DNA from: Flavobacterium pectinovorum
GTDB lineage: Bacteria; Bacteroidota; Bacteroidia; Flavobacteriales; Flavobacteriaceae
Direction: 5' to 3'
DNA length: 64,000 nt
Assembly (NCBI RefSeq): GCF_900142715.1
Contig: NZ_FRBX01000001.1
Span: forward strand, 124,001-188,000
The translations under genes and the position numbers were made by a program. How positions within the stretch are numbered: the stretch's first letter is position 1; every line of letters starts with the position of its first letter. Shown piece by piece: positions 18,438 through 26,987 of this stretch. Under the pieces are notes generated by a model. It was given only the letters and a program-made list of their open reading frames with translations. It was not told where the DNA came from and did no database searches.

Positions 18438-20537
18438 ATGCAGAAATCAAAAAAACACCTTTTCAAAAAAATAATATTTACTGTATTTGGAGTACTTATC
18501 AGTTTAAATTCTGGTGCTCAAAATTTCGACAAATATTTCCCAAAAAAAGACCTGACAACAGTAGGGGTTTATTATTATCCTGAGCATTGGGATCAGAGTC
18601 AATGGGATCGGGATTTGAAAAAAATTGCCGAAATGGGTTTTGAGTTTACTCATTTTGGTGAATTTGCCTGGGCGCAATTAGAACCGCAAGAAGGTGTTTA
18701 TGATTTTAAATGGTTAGATAAAGCTGTTGAAATTGCTGTAAAATATAATTTAAAAATTATCATGTGTACTTCAACAGCAACACCTCCTGTATGGTTGGTT
18801 CGCCAGCATCCTGATATCCTTGCAACTTATGAAGATGGAACCAAAACAGATCACGGTTCGAGACAACATGCATCATTTTCAAGTAATTATTATCGAAGCT
18901 ATTCGCTAAAAATGATTGAACAATTGGCAAAAAGATATGGCAATAATAAAAACATTATTGGTTGGCAGGTAGACAATGAACCATCTCGTTTTCTGGATTA
19001 TGGACCAGATGCACAGCAACGCTATCGCAATTGGCTAAAAGAAAAATATGTAACTATTGACGCTTTAAATAAGGCTTGGGGCAACAATTTCTGGAGTGGA
19101 ACTTATAGCAATTTTGATCAGATTAATATTCCGCTGCACAAAGAATGGGGAATGAACTTACACTCCCAATTAGATCATTATCGATTTGCAGATCAGGAAA
19201 CGGCAACTTTTCTCGATAACCAGGCGCTTACCATACGCAAATACATAACCAAAGACCAATGGATTACCTCTAATTACAGATCCAACTATGATGAAAGTTT
19301 CGTGGGGATGAGTAAGGAATTAGATTTTGATTGTTACACCCGTTACTTGGTTTATGGTGGAAGTTTAGGAATCGGCTCAAAAGGCTATCGTTTAGGAGAT
19401 TACACCAGTATTGGTGTGTCCAATGATTTTTTTCGTCCCTTAAAAGGTATGTATGGCTGCATGGAATTACAGCCAGGACAAGTGAATTGGGGAAGTATTA
19501 ATCCGCAGCCATTGCCCGGAAGTGTTCGTATGTGGCTTTGGCATGTTTTTGCCGGAGGAAGTAAATTTGCGTGTACGTATCGTTTTCGTGCGCCTTTGTA
19601 TGGGTATGAGCAATTTCATTATGGTATTGTAGGCACAGATGGTATAACACCAACTGTTGGAGGTCTAGAATTCAGTCAGTTTATAAAAGAAATTGATACA
19701 TTACGAAAAAAGTATGATGCTAAAGCAGTATTACCAGATTATTATTTAAAACGTAAAACAGGAATTCTATTTAACGCCGATAATGTGATGGGTATCGAGT
19801 TAAACAAGCAAACAAAAGAGTGGAATACCATTGGGCATTTCTTAAAATATTATAAAGCAACAAAATCGATGGGTGCGCCAGTTGATTTTGTTCGGGATAC
19901 AACGGATTTCTCTAAATATCCTTTTTTAATAGTACCTGCTTATCAGATGATTGACCAAAAAATGATTGATAAATTGACTTTGTATGCCAAAAACGGAGGA
20001 AATTTAATCTTGAGTTGTCGATCCGGAATTCAAAATCGTGAAGGCCATCTTTGGGAAGCTAAATTCTATGAACCCATGTGGAATTTAATAGGTTCACAAA
20101 TAGAATCCTATGATCTCTTAATGCCACAATCTCCGGGTATAATAAAGTTTAATAATCAGGAATTTGGCTGGACAAGCTGGGGAGATTTACTAAAACCAAA
20201 TAAAGAAACTGAAATCTGGGGAACCTATGAAGGCGATTTTTACGCTGGAACTCCCGCTATTATTTCACGTAATTTAGGTAAGGGATCAGTTACTTATATT
20301 GGAGTAGATTCTAAAAATGGCGAACTTGAAAAACAAGTATTAAGAAAATTATATCAAAAGCAAAATGCTCCTATAGAAAATTATCCCGAGGGTATTATGG
20401 TGGAGTATCGTGACGGATTTGGTATCGCAGTCAATTATTCGGATAAAATCTACAACCTCAATTTACCAAAAAGCGCCAAAATTATTATTGGAACTTCAGC
20501 AATAAAAACCGCTGATGTACTGGTTTGGAAATATTAA
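18438..20537 (+). CDS. GH42 beta-galactosidase, secreted
   Basis: A 699-residue protein with a signal peptide ending near SGAQNF. The GH42 TIM barrel starts with GVYYYPEHWDQSQWDRDL and FGEFAWAQLEPQEG. The acid/base is Glu181 in GWQVDNEPS and the probable nucleophile is Glu343 in MELQPGQVNWG. A beta-galactosidase trimerisation-like domain (about 430-610) and a small C-terminal beta domain follow. GH42 enzymes remove terminal beta-galactose, often from beta-1,4-, 1,3- or 1,6-galacto-oligosaccharides; a few act on alpha-L-arabinopyranosides. It starts 10 bp after the DUF5695-like gene. Most characterised GH42 enzymes are cytoplasmic, so the signal peptide is notable. Confidence 0.85.
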   Translation: MQKSKKHLFKKIIFTVFGVLISLNSGAQNFDKYFPKKDLTTVGVYYYPEHWDQSQWDRDLKKIAEMGFEFTHFGEFAWAQLEPQEGVYDFKWLDKAVEIAVKYNLKIIMCTSTATPPVWLVRQHPDILATYEDGTKTDHGSRQHASFSSNYYRSYSLKMIEQLAKRYGNNKNIIGWQVDNEPSRFLDYGPDAQQRYRNWLKEKYVTIDALNKAWGNNFWSGTYSNFDQINIPLHKEWGMNLHSQLDHYRFADQETATFLDNQALTIRKYITKDQWITSNYRSNYDESFVGMSKELDFDCYTRYLVYGGSLGIGSKGYRLGDYTSIGVSNDFFRPLKGMYGCMELQPGQVNWGSINPQPLPGSVRMWLWHVFAGGSKFACTYRFRAPLYGYEQFHYGIVGTDGITPTVGGLEFSQFIKEIDTLRKKYDAKAVLPDYYLKRKTGILFNADNVMGIELNKQTKEWNTIGHFLKYYKATKSMGAPVDFVRDTTDFSKYPFLIVPAYQMIDQKMIDKLTLYAKNGGNLILSCRSGIQNREGHLWEAKFYEPMWNLIGSQIESYDLLMPQSPGIIKFNNQEFGWTSWGDLLKPNKETEIWGTYEGDFYAGTPAIISRNLGKGSVTYIGVDSKNGELEKQVLRKLYQKQNAPIENYPEGIMVEYRDGFGIAVNYSDKIYNLNLPKSAKIIIGTSAIKTADVLVWKY

Positions 20538-20599
20538 TTGAATTCATTGAATGTAAATTAAATGATTAGGTTTCAGGCTGATATTTTTATTTGTTTAAT

Positions 20600-20770
20600 T
20601 TTTTTCACGCAGATTTGGCAGATTGTGCAGATTCTTTTTTTTAAATTTTAATAATTTAATCAGGAGAACATAGATTTACTGCAGTGGTAAAAAAACATAT
20701 TTTTTTAATAAATCTAAAAACAAGAGTTTATAAAATAAATCTGCTAAATCTGCCAAATCTGCGAGAAAAA
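20600..20770. repeat. Long-stem inverted element A (triple GCAGATT arms)
   Basis: The 322-bp gap 20538-20859 holds one structured element. The left arm (about 20600-20633) has three GCAGATT heptamers spaced about 10-11 bp. The right arm (about 20736-20770) is its imperfect reverse complement, with AATCTGC three times. The arms are about 35 bases each around an AT-rich core of about 100 bp. A second element of the same build lies at 24301-24509. No ORF or other signal is evident in the gap. Confidence 0.75.
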
Positions 20771-20859
20771 TAGACAAAGGATTTGCAAATCAAAACAGAA
20801 TAAATGGATCAAAATAATCATACCCAACGTTTTAAAATCAACAAAAGTTAATAATTGCA

Positions 20860-22995
20860 ATGCTGAAAAAGAACCTATTATACAGTCTCATTTTACTTTT
20901 TTTTGCGGGAACTATTTTTGCCCAAAAAGACGTTGATGTAAATACTCCCGGCGCCGGAAATCCTATTTTACCGGGTTGGTTTGCAGATCCTACAATTAAA
21001 AAATTTGGAGATATTTATTATATCTATGCCACTACAGACAATGAAATGCTGGCATCCGGAGCGCCAACCGTTTGGTATAGTAAAGATTTTAAAAATTGGT
21101 ATAACTACATCATGGAAATCCCTTCTTTTTCAGCAAAAGTAATAACTAATTTTTGGGCTCCCGATATTATCGAAGGCGATGATGGTAAATATTATTTGTA
21201 TTTTGGAAACTGCGAAATAGGCTGTAATATTTATGGCTATGTTTCAGATTCGCCTGTTGGACCTTGGAAAAAATTAAGTGATCAGGATGTTCCGGTAATT
21301 TCAAATGGGTATCCCAGAGAAAATTTCCCTTCACTTGATGCACAGTTTTTTAAAGATACCGATGGAAAAATCTATGGATATTGGGGAACCTGGGTGCATT
21401 ATAATGGCGGATATGCTGTAGGAGAGTTGAACAAAAAAAATATGAGCGGAATGATGAATTCTGCCAATATTCCCTTAGCGCAAACTCCGGCTCCATTTGA
21501 AGCTGCTTATATGATGAAAAAAGGTTCTAAGTACATTCTGATGTATTCCGGAGCCTCTTGTCATGACGAAACTTACAATGTGCGTTATTCGTATTCTAAT
21601 TCGCCATACGGACCTTTTACTCCCGGCAAAAATAATCCCATTTTGAGTACCAATGAAAATCAGACCGTTCATGGACCCGGGCATCATTCTGTATTACAAG
21701 AGAAAGATGATTATTACATTGTATATCACAAACACGATTATCCAATGACCAGAGGCGGACTAGCCAGACAAGTTTGCATTGATAAAATGATTTTTGAAAA
21801 CGATTCGACAATTAAAACGGTTGTGCCTTCAAATAAAGGGATTGAAGATTTGGTAAAGTCTGAGGTTCCTGAAAACATTGCTTTTAAGGCAAAAACAACA
21901 GCTTCTTCATTTTATCATTTAAAATCAACTCAGTACGATTATCAATATCAGCCTTCGTATGCGACTGATGATAATAATGCCACAATGTGGAAAGCTGCAG
22001 ATAATACAACGCCACAAGATTTGATTGTTGATTTGGGTTCTGAAAAAAAGATTAAAAGAATAATGACCCAATTTGAATTTGCCAGTTATTACTATCAATA
22101 CAAATTGGAGTATTCTTTAAATGGAAAAAATTGGAATCTATATTCCGATAAATCCAAGAATCGTACAGCGGGAAGCCCAATGATTGATGACAACGACGTA
22201 ACGGCGCGTTATATAAAACTAACTGTTTTAGCAACAGAAAAAACCGGACTTTATGCTGCAGTCTGGAACATCAAAATATACAGTTCATTATTTGATCTTC
22301 CTTTAAAATTAAAAAATACAGCATCTAAGATAGTTCCTGCTGTTAAAAGCACTAAAAAATTATTGGTTGATCTTGATGCAGGAAAAATATCTGATCTGAA
22401 TGCTATTTCTAATAAAGGTTCTATTGGTGGAATTTTCACAAAAAGCGGAGACATATCTTTAGAAAAATCAGAAGGAATTAAGGCTTTTCATTTTAAAAAC
22501 GGAGCTTTTACTTTAAATAAATCAGTACCCAAAAGCTTAGCCTGGAATGGTTCTTACACAGTTGCAGCCTGGGTTAAAAACCCTGAAATTGCAAACGAAG
22601 GAGAGATTATAGTATCATGGTGTGACAGAACCGAATTTGGTTTGGCAAATTCTTATAATGCGCTGGCTTACAATAGCGGGAGTTATGGTGCAGGAGTACA
22701 TTTAGACGGTCATTTTGATATGAAATTCAACAAGATTCCCGAAGCTAATAAATGGCATTATATCGTTTTGACTTTTGATGGTGTTGTGGAGAAAATTTAT
22801 GTAGACAGCATTTTAGATAATTCTCAAAATATGCTGTTATCATCAGCAATTGATAAGGCTAAAATTATAATAGGAGCTTCAGATATTGGTGAAAATTTCT
22901 CCGGATTTATTGCTTCACTTCGCATGTACGATTATGCGCTGAATCAGGAAGATTTACTTCAGCTAATGAAGCAGACTCAACCAAAAAAGGAATAA
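20860..22995 (+). CDS. GH43 glycosidase with F5/8 type C (CBM32-like) and LamG domains, secreted
   Basis: A 711-residue protein with a signal peptide ending TIFAQ. The five-bladed GH43 propeller (about 35-330) has the expected acidic triad: Asp43 in GWFADPT, Asp160 in PSLDAQFF and Glu214 in PFEAAYM. A discoidin-like F5/8 C domain follows (about 350-475: QPSYATDDNNATMWKA, ARYIKLTV), then a LamG domain (about 500-705). GH43 enzymes include alpha-L-arabinofuranosidases, beta-xylosidases and exo-beta-1,3-galactanases; the subfamily cannot be fixed from motifs. The two carbohydrate-binding modules suggest an insoluble or cell-wall substrate. It lies 45 bp before the M24 peptidase gene, and the pair is bracketed by elements A and B. 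Confidence 0.82.
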   Translation: MLKKNLLYSLILLFFAGTIFAQKDVDVNTPGAGNPILPGWFADPTIKKFGDIYYIYATTDNEMLASGAPTVWYSKDFKNWYNYIMEIPSFSAKVITNFWAPDIIEGDDGKYYLYFGNCEIGCNIYGYVSDSPVGPWKKLSDQDVPVISNGYPRENFPSLDAQFFKDTDGKIYGYWGTWVHYNGGYAVGELNKKNMSGMMNSANIPLAQTPAPFEAAYMMKKGSKYILMYSGASCHDETYNVRYSYSNSPYGPFTPGKNNPILSTNENQTVHGPGHHSVLQEKDDYYIVYHKHDYPMTRGGLARQVCIDKMIFENDSTIKTVVPSNKGIEDLVKSEVPENIAFKAKTTASSFYHLKSTQYDYQYQPSYATDDNNATMWKAADNTTPQDLIVDLGSEKKIKRIMTQFEFASYYYQYKLEYSLNGKNWNLYSDKSKNRTAGSPMIDDNDVTARYIKLTVLATEKTGLYAAVWNIKIYSSLFDLPLKLKNTASKIVPAVKSTKKLLVDLDAGKISDLNAISNKGSIGGIFTKSGDISLEKSEGIKAFHFKNGAFTLNKSVPKSLAWNGSYTVAAWVKNPEIANEGEIIVSWCDRTEFGLANSYNALAYNSGSYGAGVHLDGHFDMKFNKIPEANKWHYIVLTFDGVVEKIYVDSILDNSQNMLLSSAIDKAKIIIGASDIGENFSGFIASLRMYDYALNQEDLLQLMKQTQPKKE

Positions 22996-23040
22996 TTAAA
23001 AACTTATTAATTTAGCCGTTTAAATTAAAAAAATAAAAAA

Positions 23041-24252
23041 ATGACAATAGGTATAGGTGGTTCTGACGCAGCCACAGAATTAGGAAAAATAGCAAACAGA
23101 ACTCAGGATGTACAACCCATTCTTTTAGAGGAATATCTGGAGCGTATCAAAAAATCAGTTTTGTTGATGAAAGCGCTTTCTGTAAAAGCATTGTATCTAA
23201 ATGCAGGAACCAATCTGTATTATTTTACAGGAACTCGTTGGAATGCTTCAGAAAGAATGGTGGGAGCGTTATTATTTGATGATGGAACTTTAGAATACAT
23301 TGTTCCAAAATTTGAAGAAGGTACTTTTAAAAAATACATGCAGGTTGAGTCACGTATTAATTGTTGGGAAGAACACGAATCTCCTTATATTCTATTAGGA
23401 AAATTATTGACAGATAAAAACCTGAATAGCGGTACAATTGCCATTGATGAAGCTTCTCCTTATTTTTTAGTTGATGGAATTTCAAAAGCAAATATAGCTT
23501 ATGATTTTACAACTGCTCAGAACATTACGTCGGCTTGCCGAATGCAGAAATCTAAAAATGAAATTGCGATCATTCAAAAAGCAAAAGACATAACGATGGA
23601 AGTACAGCGTGCTGCGGCTAAGATATTAAGACCTGGAATTTCGGTGAGCGAAGTAACAGATTTTATAAATAAAGCGCATATAAAGGCCGGAATATCTTCT
23701 GGTTCTTATTTCTGTATTGTTTTGTTTGCAGATGATACACAATATCCTCACGGCGTTTCTGTTCCTCAGGATTTAAAAGAAAATCAGGCCGTTATTATTG
23801 ATACCGGCTGTAGATTAGAAGGCTATCTTTCTGATATTACGAGATCGTATGTGTACGGAACAGTTTCTGAAGAATATAAAACGATTTGGAATTTAGAAAA
23901 AAACGTACAACTCGCTGCTTTTGAAGCTGCAAAAATTGGCTCTTCATGCGGATCTGTAGATGATGCAGCCCGAAAAACATTGGCTCAAGCCGGATTAAGT
24001 CCGGATTATGATTTACCTGGATTACCGCACAGGGTTGGGCACGGAACCGGACTTGACATTCATGAATACCCGTATTTAGTCCGCGGAAGCGAAATAAAAC
24101 TGCTTGAAGGAATGGTTGTTAGTAATGAACCGATGATTTGTATTCCCGGAAAATTTGGAATCAGACATGAAGATCATTTTTACATGACTGAAAACGGAGC
24201 AAAGTGGTTTACCGAGCCAATGCATAGCGTTGACAATCCTTTTGGTTATTAA
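23041..24252 (+). CDS. M24 family metallopeptidase, Xaa-Pro aminopeptidase/dipeptidase type, cytoplasmic
   Basis: A 403-residue protein with no signal peptide. The N-terminal creatinase-like domain (about 30-165) precedes a pita-bread catalytic domain with all five metal ligands: Asp254 (VIIDTGC), Asp265 (YLSDITRS), His334 (VGHGTGLDIHEYP), Glu363 (SNEPMI) and Glu377 (RHEDHF). M24 enzymes of this build cut Xaa-Pro bonds and usually accept hydroxyproline poorly or moderately. In the cytoplasm it could release Pro or Hyp from imported di- or tripeptides, feeding the Hyp pathway at 1460-6291. It is translationally close to the GH43 gene (45 bp). Methionine aminopeptidase is unlikely because of the N-terminal domain. 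Confidence 0.83.
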   Translation: MTIGIGGSDAATELGKIANRTQDVQPILLEEYLERIKKSVLLMKALSVKALYLNAGTNLYYFTGTRWNASERMVGALLFDDGTLEYIVPKFEEGTFKKYMQVESRINCWEEHESPYILLGKLLTDKNLNSGTIAIDEASPYFLVDGISKANIAYDFTTAQNITSACRMQKSKNEIAIIQKAKDITMEVQRAAAKILRPGISVSEVTDFINKAHIKAGISSGSYFCIVLFADDTQYPHGVSVPQDLKENQAVIIDTGCRLEGYLSDITRSYVYGTVSEEYKTIWNLEKNVQLAAFEAAKIGSSCGSVDDAARKTLAQAGLSPDYDLPGLPHRVGHGTGLDIHEYPYLVRGSEIKLLEGMVVSNEPMICIPGKFGIRHEDHFYMTENGAKWFTEPMHSVDNPFGY

Positions 24253-24300
24253 TTGTTAGGCACATAGATTCTCTGTGATGATTAGCTAATCCGGTGTTTA

Positions 24301-24509
24301 TTTTTACGCAGATTTAGCAGATTTTAGCAGATTTATTTATAAGCTCTTATTTTTTTAAACAGATTGAATATAGATTTTTTTTTATATTAAATAGGATGCA
24401 AAAAGAAGTATATTTTTTTCAAACATCGCAGTAAATATATGCAGCGGATTAAATCTTAAAAGTTTAAAAAAGAATCTGCTAAAATCTGCAAAATCTGCGT
24501 GAAAAATTT
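24301..24509. repeat. Long-stem inverted element B (triple GCAGATT arms)
   Basis: The 337-bp gap 24253-24589 contains a second copy of the element at 20600-20770. The left arm (24301-24334) has GCAGATTT three times, and the right arm (24471-24509) is its near-perfect reverse complement with AATCTGC/AAATCTGC units. The core is longer (about 135 bp) and diverged. Conserved arms with variable cores suggest a small mobile or structured-RNA element. Nothing else is visible in the gap apart from the AT-rich upstream region of the GH36 gene. Confidence 0.75.
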
Positions 24510-24589
24510 ATACAAAGAAGCATATTGTACTATCTATTATATAAAATATTGTAATTACATCCGGAAAGATTAATTAAAAAAAATAAAAA

Positions 24590-26794
24590 ATGAAGCGATT
24601 TTTACTGTTATTCCTAACAATTGTTTATACTGCTGTTCAGGCACAGGAAAGTGCATTGATTTGTATTGAAACTGAAAGTTCGGCTTTGGTTTTAAAAGTG
24701 GGTAAAAACAAAAAACTGTATCAAACCTATTTTGGTACAAAGTTGAATAACAGTTTAGAATATGAATTGATTTCGAAAGAAAACACAAAAAAGTTTGTGG
24801 TAAATGACGGCAATCCTTTAATTGATTTGCGTCATTCGGCATATCCAACTTTTGGTACCGATAATTTATTTGAGCCCGCTATTCGTATGACGCATAACGA
24901 TGGAAATCCTTCATTAGAATTTGAATATCAAAATCATAATGTTCAAAAAATAGATGATAATACTTCCGAAATCATTGTCAAATTAAAGGATCCTCAATAT
25001 CCTGTTTTTGTCAATCTTCATTACAAAATATTTTATAAAGAAGATGTAATCGAAGCGTGGACAGAAATTCAGCATCAGGAAAAAAAAACAGTTACACTTT
25101 ATAATTATGCTTCATCGGCTTTGCATTTAGATGCTGATAAATATTGGCTGACACAATTTTACAGTGATGTTGTGGAAGAAATGAGAATGGAAGAAAGCCA
25201 GCTGACAAGAGGAAGTAAAGTGATCGATTCAAAATTAGGAGTTCGAACCAATATGTTTGCGTCGCCCAGTTTTTTTCTTTCATTAAATGAAAAAGCAGGA
25301 GAAAATAATGGTGAAGTTATTGCGGGTTCAATAGCCTGGTCGGGAAATTTTAAGTACACTTTTGATATTGATAACAATAATGAACTTAGAATTATTTCGG
25401 GAATCAATGAATTTGCATCAGAATACAATTTAGAACCCGGAAAAGTGTTTAAAACACCAGCTTTTATCTATACATTTTCGAATCACGGAAAAGGGCAGGC
25501 GAGTAGAAATTTACATGATTGGGCAAGAAAATATGGGCTTAAAGATGGAGAAAAACCACGTTTGACTTTATTGAATAATTGGGAAACTACTTTTTTTGAT
25601 TTTGATGAAAAGAAACTGGCCAATATGTTTACAGATGCCAAAACATTGGGTGTTGATATGTTTTTGCTGGATGATGGCTGGTTTGGTAATAAATACCCAA
25701 GAAGCGGTTCTACATCTGGCTTAGGCGATTGGGAAGCTACAAAGTCGAAACTCCCGAATGGTATTGGTTTTTTAATGGAACAGGCAAAAAAAACAGAGGT
25801 CAAATTTGGTATTTGGATTGAACCTGAAATGATCAATGAAAAAAGTGAATTATTCGAAAAACATCTGGATTGGGTTTTAAGCCTTCCAAATAGGGAAAAA
25901 AGTATTTACCGCACACAACTGGTTCTGGATTTATGCAACCCGAAAGTACAGGATTTTGTTTTTAAGGTTGTAGATGATATTATGCAGACACAATCGGGTG
26001 TGGCTTTTTTTAAATGGGATTGTAATCGAATGATGACGAGTGCTTATTCAACCTATTTAAAAAATCAGCAGTCTCATTTGTTTATTGAATATACAAAAGG
26101 ACTTTATAAAGTTTTGGACCGAATAAAAGCCAAATATCCAAATCTTCCCATGATGCTTTGTGCCGGAGGTGGCGGCAGGGCAGATTACGGAATGTTGAAC
26201 TATTTTACGGAGTTTTGGGCGAGCGACAATACAGATCCTTTTGATCGTGTATTTATTCAATGGGGTTATTCTAATTTTTATCCAGCATTGGCAACCTGCA
26301 ATCACGTAACTTCCATGGGAAATCAGTCCATTAAGTTTAAAACCGATGTCGCTATGATGGGAAAACTAGGTTTTGATATTCATGTTGGAGGATTAAAACC
26401 AAACGAATTAAAATTTTGTCAGGAAGCTGTTTCGAATTATAAAAGATTAAGTCCGGTAATTTGGCAAGGAGTGTTGTACCGATTGATTTCGCCATATGAA
26501 GATACCAGAGCGGTTTTAATGTATGTTAATAAAGATAAAACCCAATCGGTAGTTTTTTCATACACCTTGCATCCGCTCACAGATCCTAATTACAGTATTG
26601 TAAAATTAGAAGGACTTGACCCTTCAAGAAAATATAAAGTAAAGGAAATCAATATAATGCCTGAAAGTAAAAATACTTTTGAAGAATCAGGCAATGTATT
26701 TTCTGGCGATTTTTTAATGAAAATTGGACTAAAAATTTCTTCTTCCAGTCGGGAAAGTAGTATTGTATTAGAACTTATTGCTGTAGAATCGTAG
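24590..26794 (+). CDS. GH36 alpha-galactosidase, secreted
   Basis: A 734-residue protein with a signal peptide ending AVQAQ. The N-terminal beta-supersandwich (about 25-310) is followed by a TIM barrel that starts with LNNWETTFFDFDE and contains DMFLLDDGWFG. The nucleophile is Asp477 in FFKWDCNR and the acid/base is Asp546 in FWASDNTDP, the classical GH36 pair. A short C-terminal beta domain ends the protein. It removes alpha-linked galactose. It is one of two alpha-galactosidase-type enzymes in the window (the other is GH27 at 48179). Extensin serines carry alpha-galactose, so a role in glycoprotein breakdown is possible, but galactomannan or raffinose-type substrates are equally known for the family. 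Confidence 0.88.
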   Translation: MKRFLLLFLTIVYTAVQAQESALICIETESSALVLKVGKNKKLYQTYFGTKLNNSLEYELISKENTKKFVVNDGNPLIDLRHSAYPTFGTDNLFEPAIRMTHNDGNPSLEFEYQNHNVQKIDDNTSEIIVKLKDPQYPVFVNLHYKIFYKEDVIEAWTEIQHQEKKTVTLYNYASSALHLDADKYWLTQFYSDVVEEMRMEESQLTRGSKVIDSKLGVRTNMFASPSFFLSLNEKAGENNGEVIAGSIAWSGNFKYTFDIDNNNELRIISGINEFASEYNLEPGKVFKTPAFIYTFSNHGKGQASRNLHDWARKYGLKDGEKPRLTLLNNWETTFFDFDEKKLANMFTDAKTLGVDMFLLDDGWFGNKYPRSGSTSGLGDWEATKSKLPNGIGFLMEQAKKTEVKFGIWIEPEMINEKSELFEKHLDWVLSLPNREKSIYRTQLVLDLCNPKVQDFVFKVVDDIMQTQSGVAFFKWDCNRMMTSAYSTYLKNQQSHLFIEYTKGLYKVLDRIKAKYPNLPMMLCAGGGGRADYGMLNYFTEFWASDNTDPFDRVFIQWGYSNFYPALATCNHVTSMGNQSIKFKTDVAMMGKLGFDIHVGGLKPNELKFCQEAVSNYKRLSPVIWQGVLYRLISPYEDTRAVLMYVNKDKTQSVVFSYTLHPLTDPNYSIVKLEGLDPSRKYKVKEINIMPESKNTFEESGNVFSGDFLMKIGLKISSSSRESSIVLELIAVES

Positions 26795-26885
26795 AATTCA
26801 TTTTTTATACTATTCTTTTTAAATTAAAAAATCCAGATAATTTGGGTAAACAATTGTTTAGCAAATAGATAAGGGTTTTATAATA

Positions 26886-26924
26886 GGTAAAATAGTATTA
26901 ATATAAGGTAATATTGTATTACAA
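26886..26924. promoter_or_regulatory. Candidate operator, 21-bp-spaced direct repeat, upstream of the secreted metalloprotease
   Basis: GGTAAAATAGTATTAATA at 26886-26903 and GGTAATATTGTATTACAA at 26907-26924 start exactly 21 bp apart and share most positions. They match the pairs at 1380 and 8387. TACATTTT at 26929-26936 is close to the Bacteroidota -7 element. A separate perfect 14-bp palindrome (TAAACAATTGTTTA) lies upstream at 26847-26860. This is the clearest of the three candidate sites. Confidence 0.55.
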
Positions 26925-26987
26925 GCGCTACATTTTCATATTTACATTTACAAGAAAATATTCTTAACCTATTAAAAAGATGTAATT

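Noticed and set aside
24570..24848. 92-codon minus-strand ORF overlapping the GH36 start
   Set aside because: It is opposite the GH36 signal peptide and N-terminal domain and has no recognisable features.
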